Assembly: GCF_000002985.6 (NCBI RefSeq)
Contig: NC_003283.11
Location: 10,230,001 to 10,294,000, forward strand
Direction: 5' to 3'
DNA length: 64,000 nt
From: Caenorhabditis elegans
Taxonomy: Eukaryota > Nematoda > Chromadorea > Rhabditida > Rhabditidae
Shown here in pieces: positions 10,824 to 26,359 of the stretch (its first letter is position 1; each line of letters begins with the position of its first letter). Position numbers and translations under genes: made by a program. The notes below the pieces were generated by a model that was not told the DNA's origin, did no database searches, and was given only the letters and a program-made list of their open reading frames with translations.

Positions 10824-11188
10824 TTAAAACCATACCATTCCCATTTCGTGTCTTCTTTTGGATGCCTTCAAAGCTCTTCTTTGTTTTCTTCGTATTTTTG
10901 TGCCTTCCTTTTTCCATGCAAGTTGATTTTCACGCAGTAGGCGATGAGCCTGTAAAGTTAAAATTTGCTTAAAGTATCCCAAGAAAAATTTTAATTGAAG
11001 ATATGAAACATATTGTACTATTCTCAAATTGTGAAAACTGATTGAAAACGCCTTCAAAGCTCTTCTTTGTTTTCTTCGTTTTTGTTTTCCTACCGCGATA
11101 ATAATTCAATAAATTTTCCTACCTGTTGTTCTGTCATATCTGCAACGGCAATGTTGTCAAGTTCTTCATTTATACCACAAATATCCAT
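10824..11188 (-). CDS. Small basic protein of unknown function
   Basis: Two exons, 11188-11123 and 10949-10824, join in phase 0 to give a protein of about 63 residues. The start lies directly after a TTTTTCAG acceptor-like sequence, which could be a trans-splice site. The N-terminus is acidic (MDICGINEELDNIAVADMTE) and the C-terminal half is strongly basic (KIRRKQRRALKASKRR) and ends GMVWF. This layout suggests a nucleic-acid or nuclear association, but I do not recognise the family. The 173-bp intron contains a second copy of about 30 bp of exon 2 (11051-11080). Extra upstream exons cannot be excluded. Confidence 0.55.
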
Positions 11189-11715
11189 CTGAAAAACAAA
11201 ACATGATCAACAAGTTAAACTGGCAATTAAACAACATCCTTGACGACGTCATTTTTATTTTTGTGATAAACTTTTTCCAGAAAATCAGGATAAAAAACGA
11301 AGAGAAACAAAAGAAGGATTAACTCGAGATTAGTTTCAAAGCACTCACTGGCTGATAACAAACGCATGATAATATCCATTGCAGCAGAGAAGAAAAAGAG
11401 ACGACGTTGAGAGAAGACTTGAGCAGAAAATGGAAATTTGAATATACGCAGGCTGCTTTAGTTATCATATGTAGCTCGTTAAAGGGTAACTTTAGAAATG
11501 TATATTTATTGTTTTTGATCCACCAAATTTAGAATAAATAATTAATCCAGAAATTCGTCCAAAACAAATTCTCTTTTTTCAATTAGAAACAAGAAACTCA
11601 TCTCATTGAAATGATAGAATGTTCATATCTTACACCACTTTACTATGCAATCCAGAAATCGAGGAAGAAATCATTTTACACACACCTAGTGTAGTGTTAA
11701 TTGATTGTTGAATGG
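11189..11715. other. Divergent intergenic region
   Basis: This lies between the minus-strand basic-protein gene and the plus-strand collagen. A short ATG-containing stretch near 11400 with a GTGAGT donor could be a 5' non-coding exon of the minus-strand gene, because reading through it meets a stop in exon 1. Confidence 0.4.
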
Positions 11716-11723
11716 TATAAAAG
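11716..11723 (+). promoter_or_regulatory. TATA box of the collagen gene
   Basis: TATAAAAG lies 68 bp upstream of the collagen start codon at 11784. Confidence 0.65.
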
Positions 11724-11783
11724 AAATGAATCAGAAAATGGAAAGAAACATCGTTTAATTCCAATCTTTCTTATTTCTAACCA

Positions 11784-12718
11784 ATGTTTGAAGAGAAACT
11801 TATTGTTGGAATTTCAACTGCAATTTCAGCACTTGCAGTGTTTGGGTGGTTTTTTGTGATTCCATCGTTATACAATACAATATCTGCAATTCATGATGAA
11901 GTGATACTCTCTGTTTTTCAATTTGACTCTTTATATTTTGCTTTCAGGTATCATCTGGTGTTTCTCTTTTCCGAGATGAAACAGATCTTGCTTGGACAGA
12001 GCTGATGGATGTTCAGATTTCTGTTTCCCCACCATCTTATCCACGTGATCATCCGTTCAGTTCAATCATTCGTCAGAAGCGTCAGTCATTTGCAAGTCTT
12101 CCAGAATGGTGTCAATGTGAGCCAACCAAACCAATTTGTCCACCTGGCCCACCGGGACAACCGGGACAACAAGGACAGAAAGGCCCGCCAGGAGTTCCAG
12201 GGCAACGTGGACAAGATTGTACAATTGTTTATGCTCCAATCATCTGCCCTCCTGTTTCTCAAGAATGTGTTAAATGTCCTCCGGGACCAGTAGGAGCAAT
12301 AGGACCAATGGGCCCAATAGGATCTATGGGTAGAGCTGGTCAACCGGGATACTCCGGACCACGTGGAAATGACGGATTTCCTGGACTTCCTGGGCCACCA
12401 GGAGAAAATGGACAACCAGGACAATCAGGAAAAGATGGTCAACCAGGAAGAAACGGAGCTGATGGTAAGAGAGGATACGGAGCCCCAGGTGCACCTGGAG
12501 CTCAAGGAAAGCCAGGACCATCTGGACCCCCTGGAATTGATGGATATCCTGGGCAAAATGGTTGGAAAGGACAACAAGGAGTACCAGGGCAAGACGATTT
12601 TCCAGGAACATTTGGAGAACCAGGTGCAGCTGGAAAACAAGGATATCCTGGACTTCCAGGATCAGATGCATCTTATTGTCCATGCCCGAATAGATCGGCT
12701 AATTTTCATACTAAATAG
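11784..12718 (+). CDS. Cuticle collagen (col family)
   Basis: Exons 11784-11900 and 11948-12718 encode 295 residues. The order is typical of nematode cuticle collagens. First comes an N-terminal hydrophobic segment ([20 protein letters not shown]), then a basic RQKR cleavage site near residue 80, then a Cys-containing linker (WCQCEP), then two Gly-X-Y blocks separated by a short Cys cluster (ECVKC). The end is a short non-collagenous tail ([15 protein letters not shown]). The protein is secreted by the hypodermis and assembled into cuticle. Intron position (HDE/V) and N-terminus [10 protein letters not shown] match the collagen at 61794-62812. An AATAAA lies at 12773-12778, 55 bp after the stop. 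Confidence 0.93.
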
Positions 12719-12854
12719 TTATTCAGTGCATTTGGCGATGTTTTTTTGTTGTTTGTAAATTGTGAATGTGTCAATAAAAATAAAAACAAAAAGAAAAATG
12801 TTTATTTCAAAAGCTTTTTTCTCAGATTATCTAAATTCTATGTACATTTTTTAA

Positions 12855-13178
12855 TTAAGAATAAGGAACAGGGCTACTCGCTAACATTTGCTCGACTTCG
12901 TCTTCATTAATAATTTTAATTGTATGGGCACGAGCTCTTGACTGGAATCGAACAAAAACTGAGAATCCAAGAAATGGAGCACGCATTTGAGTAACTTCTT
13001 GCTCAGCGCAGTTGTATCTCTGAATTTTGATTTCATTCAGGAAAAACAAAATGAAAATTGATACCTGTTTGATACGAATCTGAGAAGCTCTGTGCATGGT
13101 TTCCTCTATTCCTTTTCGAATTGGTTCGTTGTTTTCGATGGCAGTCTTCAAATCATCAATGTCTTCCGTAATACTCAT
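12855..13178 (-). CDS. Small conserved-looking protein of unknown function
   Basis: Two exons, 13178-13065 and 13019-12855, encode about 92 residues starting MSITEDIDDLKTAIENNEPI. The intron is only 45 bp, has GTATCA and AATTCAG ends and is a multiple of three without a stop, so retention would add 15 residues. Residues about 20-45 (IRKGIEETMHRASQIRIKQR) look helical; the C-terminal part contains FLGFSVFVRFQSRARAHTIK. No signal peptide or membrane segment is seen and I do not recognise the family. The ATG at 13178 is the first in frame. The 3' end lies about 140 bp from the convergent collagen gene. Confidence 0.7.
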   Translation of the reverse strand: MSITEDIDDLKTAIENNEPIRKGIEETMHRASQIRIKQVSIFILFFLNEIKIQRYNCAEQEVTQMRAPFLGFSVFVRFQSRARAHTIKIINEDEVEQMLASSPVPYS

Positions 13179-15527
13179 TTTGAACAACAGGAAAGTTTGA
13201 GAACTAAAGTTTATGGATTCTCATGCAAATAGTCTTTAAGGGGTCACTGAAAGTTCACGTTGCTTCATTAGAATGATAAATTTAATACTAATGAATTTCA
13301 TTTTTATTCATAATCCTCTTTTATGGCGTTGCATTTTTAAAATTATGCAAGACGCATTTTTGTTGAATAATGCACGTCTTATTAGATTTACTAGTATTTG
13401 GATTGTTTTTTCACAATGAAGCGTCTTAAAATTTTTCTTTTTGTATTGTATTAGGTATTAAAAAAATCGATCATAATTTTAATTAAATACTAAAAATGTA
13501 TTTTTCAGCTAACCAAAAAATCGTAAAAAATCACAAATATCTCAATTTCGGCAATGGCCGAAATTGCCGAAATTGCCGAAAATTCGATTGCCGAACGGCA
13601 ATTGCCGCACACCCCTGCTGATAACCTACTTGGAGTCACAATTATCTTTTGATCAAAACATACATTTTTGTACAGAATAATAATTTGGAGAGAACTTAGT
13701 TTTGATGTCTGGCTTCCTTGTTTTTCATTCATAAGAAATGAATCATTGTTATTCTCAACAAATCACATTTTTTATAGTTAGAATGTAGTCCATGTACTTT
13801 ATTTTGACCTTTTATTCAGTGATCTAGACAAGTGGTCAAAGCCTTGGGTGGTTGTTTTCCAGTTTATGGTAAACTTTCTCTTCATTTTTCTCTTCAGTTT
13901 CTATTTTTGAATAGAGTTTAATAAATTAAGCTTTAACTTTTCAATTTTGTTAGATTTTTTATCAAACCCCTCATATTCTATCCGAGAAGTGAAAATATCT
14001 CATGTCTGAAATATAAATATTTGTTTTTGAACAACTTTCAGAAACACGAATATTTTTTCCTGCTCTGACACTACCGTGCACTTTTATTACCAGAAGCAGC
14101 TGTAAATATTATAATTATGTATCAAATGCAGACATAGGATAGTTCTTTGATCTCTATTGAATGTATATTTATCGGAAGAATACCCTTATCATTTCCTCAA
14201 ATCTCCATCATTTTCTTTTCAATCCTGCTATTTTATGATTTAATTCGTCATTTGCGATGTCTGAAGACTTATTTTTGGATTATTCGGCGCACTTTTAAAA
14301 ATTCTTGATACAAGAAAAAATCTGAAAATTCTGAATTAGCAAAAAAAAGGAAACTGAAGATTACTGGAACCTTGTATATTTTCATAAGAAATGCGAAGTA
14401 TTGAATATCACATCCTTTCAATTATCTGGTTCATTTTTGTATCTTCTAGACATTCTTGTGATTGTCCATCAATGTTCTCTATCACTTTCCAAGATAACAG
14501 TTCTGATAGTGGCACCACGCGTACTGTCTGCCAATTGACTTTATTTATTGTTGAATTATTTGATGTATGAATATAAAAACAGTTAGGAAATTTTATTATT
14601 TTCTACCACCTCTTCTGTCAAAAGACATTTTATCTCCTTACAACTAGAAAACTGTCATGTGAGCTACATTTTTCTCCTGTTAGATTGTCATAATCCTTGC
14701 AAAAATGACTTTTTGAAATTCAATTTTTTTTGGTATTTTTCATTCAATTAAAATTTTTCAAATAACTTTATTTCAAATAATAGTGCAACAAGTCAACAAA
14801 AATGACGTGACACCATCTGGTAAGTACCAGGTGTTGGTGCCAGTCTCCGAACAGTAGGGTCATCAAAATGAAAGGCTGGTTGGGAATGTTTTTAAGGCAT
14901 TTATTTCTCATTTAGTATTTGCATCCGTATTTCGATTAAATGGTGAAAGCAGAGTAAGTCATATTTGTTAAAAGAACTGATCATAATAAAGGTTTTTGGG
15001 CATTTTTCAAATCAAAACAAAAAAGTCGTGACACAAGTATTTTATCTTTCTTGTATCTTTTAAAAGTAACTAGATGAGAATTCGAAACACCTTCTATTCA
15101 TACTTCGTATTCTTTTTCGGTCCACTCGTGTTCAATGTGTTTTGAAATAATATCATCTCGGTTTTGGAATTTGCCTGAGAATATAAATATTTGAGGAAGG
15201 TCTTGAAATCCTAGTCATCAAGCCTAATCTCTATCATTGCCGAGCTTGTTTTCATTTTATCTAATTTATATTCTATTCATTTAATTTTCAGAGATTTAGT
15301 TAATCATCTTAAACGGAAATTCCGCAATATATAACAGTCATTCGTATTTCGTGCAAAACTTAATAGTAAGTGCAAAATGCGAACACACCTTCAAAGTATG
15401 AAAATTCCCTTCCATATCAATCAAGTGATTTTTATTAGTTGTTCGCTTAAATTCCGTTATATTCATGTTCTAAAATTAATAAGTTTCATTCATTTAAAAA
15501 CTATCTAGTCAACTGACGGAGTAATAT
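13179..15527. other. AT-rich intergenic region
   Basis: About 2.3 kb between the small minus-strand gene and the akt-1 upstream region. Apart from a repeat remnant near 13535-13617 no feature is supported. Confidence 0.45.
13535..13617. mobile_element. hAT-type element remnant
   Basis: A stretch of GGCAATTGCCGAAATTGCCG-like words ends in GCCGCACACCCCTG, the same terminus as the intact element at 5576-5863. The left terminus is missing, so this is a truncated copy. Confidence 0.6.
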
Positions 15528-15548
15528 CCCCCCCCCCCCCCCCCCCCC
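15528..15548. repeat. Poly-C / poly-G tract of 21 bases
   Basis: An uninterrupted run of 21 C on the plus strand (G on the minus strand). Such G tracts can form G-quadruplexes and are deletion-prone in C. elegans lacking the DOG-1 helicase. Confidence 0.95.
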
Positions 15549-18500
15549 AATTCATTAATTTATTTGACATTTCAAGCAAACATCAACCGAGTGAATAATG
15601 ATATTAAGTTTTTAACGTCACCACTATCATTGGTTATTTTTGACAAACCCTGTTCAAAGTGTTGTTTGTTCAAAAATTGTTGCCGATTCTACAAAAATTC
15701 GTGTTCATTGACCACCCCGCTTACCTGTCACAAACAGAAATTTATTTCACAAACTGTGATTCAACTGAGTTTCCTATCTTCCTCTATTTCAACAGTTCAG
15801 CTTTGACATGTTGATTCAGTTGAGAGAATTGTTTACAGTTTACCAGAAAATAGGAAGAATTGGTTTCATGAATGTAGGATAACAAAGTTCAATTGTGTAC
15901 ATTGATTAGTTTGAATTGTATTTTAAGACTGATAAACTAATTGAAAGTTTATGTATCTTAGAACTACCAAAAGCGATGATGATGATGATTTAAGAGAAAG
16001 CTTCAACTGAATAAAGGAATTAATTAGGAGATTTTTCAACTTTTCATGGACAAAACAATTCTACTGAAAAAAAAGTATAATCTTTTGACAAAACTAATCT
16101 AATGACGTCTGGCAATGTTTTGGTAAATTATTTTTATCTTGCTTTGGGCTTCTCCGAAGTTCATAGAACTTTGACCTTGACACATTCTGTTTGTATACGT
16201 TAGATTTTGTTGACAGGTCTGTGTTTTTTTAAACTCTGAATCCAAGTATGTCTGACCATAAACCACGTTTCCTCTTTTCCAGGGCCTCATTTTTAATAGG
16301 AGAGACCATTTTCGTTTTTCACTGATTTTCTAAATTTGTGGAATATTTCTTCTCCAAACAAGTATTTTAAGACAATTCTATGGCGACGTACAATATTTCT
16401 TCATTCATATTTTTTGATGCTCTCGTTTACTTTCTTTTTTTTCCCGCTTTTAGAGCTAGATGTGATGCCGTTGAAGCAGAAAAAAAGAAGAGGAGGAGAA
16501 TGTCAGTTCTCGAGTTGTTTACTTCGCCAATGTTTTTGTGCCCTAGAGGTTTGCCCGCGCATTTGTGACGCAGACGTGAAAAGATCATTTATGACACACG
16601 TGGGTGAATAGATGCAGTGAAAAATAGGATTGAAAGGGTTCAACATCACCCTCGTGCTCTATTCAATCTTTCAATTTTCTAAAGAATGCAAAAATTCCCT
16701 TTTAAAGAGATTTAATGTGATGAGTAACTCAGTTTTCCGAGAAAAAACAATAATTTTAAATTACCTCCTCTTTTCACGGCCATGGCCGAGAAGTTCGCTG
16801 TGTACTTCTCGTGGACAAAAGCAACTGCTAGAGAGAAAACAGTTTTTTGCAACATTTTTGTTGTTTTTTTGTTGTATTTTTCGATTTTGGAACTCGCGCG
16901 CGTGGGAGTTTATTTTTATTTTCAGAATATAATAAGCTTTCATCACTCCCACTCCTAAAATACTCTTAAAATTCATATTTCTTTGTTGTTTCATTCAGAT
17001 GTAAATTAGTGTTCTCCCCTTAAATTTTTTCCAATAATATTCACCTCATAAAAAGCAGGGACAATTCATTTTTTGCAATTGTCGCGAAGCCTCTTCGTTT
17101 TCGTTTTGGGATGTAAACAACTCTAGCATGTACTATCTCGCTCTGTCTGCGGCTCGACGCCGCGCCTGTTCCCTCTCTCCGTCCGGCGTCACCGATCATC
17201 CATTCCGCGAAGCAAAGCACGCGCGGCCTTTGATCGAAACGTGCACTTTTCCGTACTGCTGTATACTACTGGCAACACCGATATTCGTGCCCGATATCTA
17301 ACTCAACCGGAGTCTGGCAACACAACCGTTTTTTTTTTCGTTTTCGAACGTTCCTGTTTAAAAAAAAACGTTTAAAAAAGCTTTTCAATGCTTTCAAAAA
17401 TTAATTAGATAGAAAAACTTTGTTTTCTATTTTTTTTTTTTTTTGGAGATTTCATCAACAACCCACATACTTTCTCTTTTTCCTTCATCAAGTTGTTTGT
17501 ATTCGTCTCAAGACCGTCAGTTCAAGACCCGGTCTAACCCTATCGGCGCCTCTGTTTGTTGCTTTTCCTTCTTATTTTCCGGTTTTTCTCGCGTTCACTT
17601 AATCAAAAAATCATGGCATTGAAACCACATTCGAAGATTTTCTAATTTTGTTACTGAAAAAAAATCTGAAAAAGTGTCTATTTTTCAAATATATTCCCAA
17701 TTTAACAGTTAATTCGTTATTATTATGTCTCTAATATATCGTTCCGATCGATTAAATTTAGGCACGTTCCGTCTGCGTCTTTCCACGTATGTGCTCCAGT
17801 TCCGCTCCTTCTCCCATGGCGTAATCACCCCGCTTTTTTGTATGTTCGTATGCCAGTCGTGGTGCATAATAATCTGTTTCTCTTCGAAAGCTCAGACAAG
17901 AGGCAGTGGCCTAATCACTAACTGCGAAAAGTGTATCAAAACCTCTCCTCTTGTTTTTACGTGATGATAATCCGCGTGGTTCATCTCTTCCTTTCTCATT
18001 CTCCGTCTCTTAATGTTTTCTCACGATTAATTTTTTTTCGTTTATAGGGTTTCTAAAGTGGCTTATAATTCAAGAGAAATTCTAGAGAAATAATAATTAA
18101 CATGATTTCCGTAAATTGAATGCCTAATAAGGTTGAGTTAAAAACCAATAATTAAAAATAAGTCGTTTTTGTATATTTATACAGCCGTAAAATGGTTCTC
18201 AGACTATTGAAAATTTATCAACTTCAACCAATATGGTCTTTTTTCGCTTGTATACTTCGGCTCTCATAGTATCCCTATTCAAAAATTGTTTGCCGTTAAT
18301 TTGTTATTCTATTTCACGTTGTTTTGTTGATTTTTCGATAACAAAAGTGCTCGTACATCACAGGTAAACTTTCTGTTTGCATGTTATACAGTATCGATGT
18401 GTATAAAATGCCAGAGATCAAAAACTTGAAATTTATGATCAGTGGCATGGTGTTATCGTAGAAATAATCTTGTTTTCCAAGCGGGCAATTCCAGAAAACC

Positions 18501-18955
18501 GATATTTTCTTTCTTATTTTCCACTGGTTGTCCGTTCCCGTTATTTCTGCTTCTCCTATCTCTTCCTTGTTGGAAAACAAAAAACCACAGACGAACACTC
18601 AGAAAACGATATTCTGAAGCAGCAGCGTTACTCATGATGTTGTTGCTGGGCAGTGTCTGAAAATGTTTTCGTGTTCTTGTTTCCGCTGAAATAGGGTCAC
18701 CACCTCTTTTTTCTCTAAACTCCTATGTCTCTCTCTTCAAATTCTGTCAATTTCCGTCCCTCTGCTTTGTTTGTCACAAAACTCTCTCGTGTGTTTTTTC
18801 GCTTTTCTTTTTTTTTATGTTTTCCTTCATTTTCGAATTAAAAGTGTTAAAACTGATTTTCTTAAAAACATAATGAATCTCGATCAAAAAATATTCTAAT
18901 TTTCAGTCGAAGACGTTACTTCTCCCGAAAGGTTTACGACGGCGCCGGTGAAAGA
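15549..18955 (+). promoter_or_regulatory. akt-1 upstream and 5' region
   Basis: About 3.4 kb precede the akt-1 start. The part from about 17080 to 17300 is unusually rich in CG (CGACGCCGCGCCTG, GTCCGGCGTC, GCGCGGCC) and in pyrimidine tracts. A TTTCAG acceptor at 18901-18906 lies 50 bp before the ATG and may join a 5' non-coding exon or be a trans-splice site. No other coding gene is supported. Confidence 0.45.
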
Positions 18956-22451
<3,496 letters not shown>

Positions 22452-22915
22452 TTTGACACCACAATGGCTTGAATTTAATTAATTGCGATTTTAGCCTGTT
22501 TTGCAGACTGTAGAAAACTGACCCCTTTGTCTGACATTCAGATATCCTTTTTTAAACAAATATTTAGTCGTTACAGTGACTATATTTTGATCTATTCTCA
22601 GTAAATATCGAATTAAAATGAGAAATCTCTTTGTTTTCATCTCTTCCTGTTCTGCCTCCTTCCCTTTGTATACTATCCTTTTTATTCACCTGAGACCGTA
22701 GTTCTTTCCATTTCAAAATTCCATCATCGTTTTGTAATATTACTCACAAGCTACGGTTGTGAAAACCAAATAGCGCCATCATTCGTGGATGTACTATGTT
22801 CCTATATCATATCCAACAATCCAAATGAAAGAATTTTATCCTCGTATTTTTATTATGGAATGACAAAATATGAACAAAGAAACATGCGAAATAAATAACA
22901 GATCAGTACTATAAA
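22452..22915. other. Convergent 3' intergenic region
   Basis: Only 464 bp separate the akt-1 and rop-1 stop codons. The segment should contain both 3' UTRs; no further gene is seen. Confidence 0.6.
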
Positions 22916-25047
22916 TTAGATCTTTCCAGTAACAAACTCGTGAACAATCTGTGGTACAGCCGAATCGAATCCGGTAATGTCGAGCATACCAGCATCAGAT
23001 GGATCGGCAATCGAGTAGTCATATGCCTGCATTGCCATCACAATGACCTTCGCGTCATGAATACCAGAAGCTTCACGATACTTTTTGATGGCTTCGAATG
23101 GATGAATCTCTCCAGCCCAGGTATCGTTGTCGGTGTAGATAATGAAGACATCAAACTTGAGATTATTTTCTGTTGCCCAAGTCATTGGAAGGCCACAATC
23201 TGTTCTGCCGAACTGAAAATTCAATAATTTAATATTAAATTCAATATTAAAATCATTATGAAACTTACATCAAGGTTGTTAACGTAGTCATTAACTTGTC
23301 CGATCTTCCAATCCTTAGTAAACGGAAGCTCAGTGAGCTTATCACAGAAGGCGACACATCTAACTTCGGCTTCATTGTGAAGGTTGATCAAAGACATTCC
23401 GGTAGCAGCTTCACGGCATGAGAGTGGTGACGAACTGACACGAGAGGTCATGCTACCAGAAACATCGAGAGCCAAGCAGTATCGTTTTCCAGTTGGTGGT
23501 GCATTCACGAATGCCTTGTAGAAGCCAGCTTCAAGGGCGTCACAAATCTTTTGATTTGGCTCCCAAGTGAGACTTCCCTTGTCACCACGACCTTGAGCAT
23601 AGACAGCACGGGCAGTCAGAAGATTTATTGGATGAATTCGAGAACGACGCAGCTCCTCTTGATCAGTGAGACGTTTCACGATATTGTCAACTCTCTTCTC
23701 ATCAAGGGCGCCCACAACGGTCATTTTTGCAAGATTTCTAATCATAGCAGTCATTGGCATTGAAACATCGAAAAGTGTTTCCCATACAAGTTTTGAATTG
23801 AGACTTGTAGTTGGCAGATGCTCACGGACAAGTCCATGTTTCTTGATAGCTGCTACGATGACTTCCTCGCTTTGTTCGTTTTTGAGCTTGAGGTACGCTT
23901 CCACGAGGTTGAGAGCTCTGAAAATGTTTCTTTGATATTAATTTTTAATTGAAAAATAAATTATAACTATATACTCAAGAATAAAATTAAAACCGAGAAT
24001 GGTCAAAAATCGGACCTGCTCTGTTCTTCCTTAATTAATTGTTCCTCGGTGTACGGAAGCTTCAACGCTTTCTTATCCCAGACCTTCTCAACTTCAGCAA
24101 CTTCCTCGACAGACATCTTTCTCTTTCTTTTCACTAAATCTCCCTTGACCGCAAATCGGAACAATTGCTCTCTTTCAAGACGATCTTCGCTTTGGCCATG
24201 AGAACGGCTATCCATAAGATTGGGATGAGCAAGTCGGAAAAGATCGCGATGAGACCATCCCTCACGTTGTGGGTATTTTGTGAGCAACATTGCCAACTTT
24301 TCAGTTGTCTTTGTGGTATACCATTTGCTGATGGCGTTTCTCATTGAACGACCCCATCCAGTTGAAGATTTAGCACCTCCTGCTTTAGTACTTTCAGAGA
24401 TTGTTTGACAATAATCAACGAATTCGAAGAGATGGGTTGGTGTACGGCAAACCTCCGGAATAAGATCGAGCGCTGAATCATGAAGAGCTCGGATATAATC
24501 TGAGTAGGCATTGAGCATTGGACATTCAGTTTTCTTCGTTGTGTCATGAGTAGAGATTCGAGCACAAATTGCCAATGTGAAGATCATTGCGTTCATCTTT
24601 GGATTACGGTTTTCAGCATTGATCAATGCCAGCTCTTTCAAAACCATATGTCCGTTACCCTGCTCAATAATTTTGATGATTCTTTGAGCGTTGTCTATAG
24701 TGATCTTTTCAGACGACTGATGATAGCTTCCTTTGTCAGAACCGAGGATCAAGAAGCGACGAACTTGAGTTTCATCAGATACAGGAAAAACGAATCCTCC
24801 GGCGTTATTCTCCACTTGACCATCCTTGACTTTCTCCATTTGACGAGGAACTCTCTTGAGTTCACCATCGACAACAGTAATCTCAACATCAGATTCCAGC
24901 ATTTGCATACGGCGAAGTCGGGCGCAGACGCTGGAAAAAAACGTTTCTATAGCGTTTCATTTTGATGAAAACTTACTTAGAGAGTCTCATCAATGCCTCC
25001 TCGTTAAAATTTCCAGCCTCTTGGAATTCATTCAACTCATCAGCCAT
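22916..25047 (-). CDS. rop-1: Ro 60 kDa RNA-binding protein ROP-1
   Basis: Four exons (25047-24977, 24930-24016, 23917-23269, 23212-22916) give 643 residues. The first two thirds form the HEAT-like TROVE ring (for example QVRRFLILGSDKGSYHQSSE and HMVLKELALINAENRNPKMN). The last third is a von Willebrand A-like domain with a DVSGSM metal-site motif (LALDVSGSMTSRV). The ring binds misfolded small RNAs and the outer surface binds Y RNA; in C. elegans ROP-1 binds CeY RNA and acts in 5S rRNA quality control. The donor of exon 2 is GTCCGA, a weak site, but it is required to give the QSRALNLVEAY junction. The start is the first ATG and gives MADELNEFQEAGNFNEEALM. Confidence 0.97.
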
Positions 25048-26359
25048 GATTGGTTCTGAAATAAACAATATTACGAAATGTTTTCGAAGAAGACGAGAAA
25101 GGCGTTGAGAGTTTCAAAAATTGCTAACATGAGAGCGGAATAACTTGGCAACGAAAATCAAAAATTCACTGAAAAGGAATGTTTGTGGGAAAGAATGGAG
25201 TTGAAAATGTAAACGAGAACGTATTTGAGATACGACAGAGAGTATGAGGAAGTCAGAGAAAACGAGTGAAAGGAAAGCAAACGATTTTTATAGGGAAACT
25301 GATGGGTGGAGACAAAATTTGGAAATGTTTCGAAATGTTCAAGTGCTGTCAGTTATTACTTGAAATAAATAGCAATATTTTGAAAGTTTTTGAAATACTA
25401 AACATTGTGAACATTACATACGTGTGTTTTTTTTTTAAATTAAACATTTATTCGCTTAAATTTGATAATTTAAATGTTTTCTGTTATGTTCAGAGGCAAT
25501 AATTGAAAAATTAAAATTAATAAAACATTTGAACAATTTATTCAAACGTGGGGCTTTATAATTATGAATGTTTCTACAAAAAGTACGCGAAGAATATCAA
25601 AAAAAATTAAATTAAAATTTTAATTAATAAAAAAAATTAATTTTAATTAGGAGTAGGTTTTTCTGTGAGTTGGCGTACGCTCACGTGCAAATGAACTGTT
25701 TTGCACACAGTAACTACTAAATTCAATACTGTATACAGATATATCTAGATACTGTATACAATACAATGAGTTTAGCGGATTACATGTAATGATTAATTTG
25801 AGTTGATGAAAACTTTCCAGCTCGCGAATGCGAAAAATAATTTAATAATTATGAAAAATTGTATTCTGCAGAAGGGTTCTGTTATACAAAGGATGCACTT
25901 TCTGAGAAAGACCTGGCGCAAGCTTTGCATTTGGCATAACACTAGAAAATTAAATTACCAGTATTCCAATTAAAAAAAGTTATTTCATATGCACCTATTC
26001 AACAATAGCAATTATTTTGGGACACCAGAGAAAAATCGTCATCTACATTTTTACATACGAAGGTTAGATTCAAATATTTCATATTCGAACCAATTTTTTT
26101 TTGGGTAAACTGTCGTCTGCCAAGTTCCACTTGTCTCCGACTTTTCGAACTTTTAAATGTATTTACAGAAAACACATTGACCCATCTCACAAGACAAACA
26201 TTCGATTTCTTTGCTCTGTCACACCGATCACAATATTGATCAAAGGAGCATGTCATGGTATCTTATCAAAATTGGGACAATCGTCATATCAATTGAAGAA
26301 AGAGCACAAGACACATAGTCTGTTAGTCTCTCACTGACCTCTTTTTTATTCGATTTAAT
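25048..26359. other. Divergent intergenic region between rop-1 and the nuclear receptor
   Basis: AT-rich, with A/T palindromic sequence near 25590-25650 (AATTAAAATTTTAATT words). No gene is supported. A plus-strand frame at 26101-26337 lacks any domain. Confidence 0.5.

Noticed and set aside
12086-12758. Extra frames on both strands over the first collagen
   Set aside because: They are shadows of Gly-X-Y codon periodicity; the frame with the N-terminal anchor and Cys motifs is the real one.
22452-25047. akt-1 and rop-1 as one operon
   Set aside because: They lie on opposite strands and converge.
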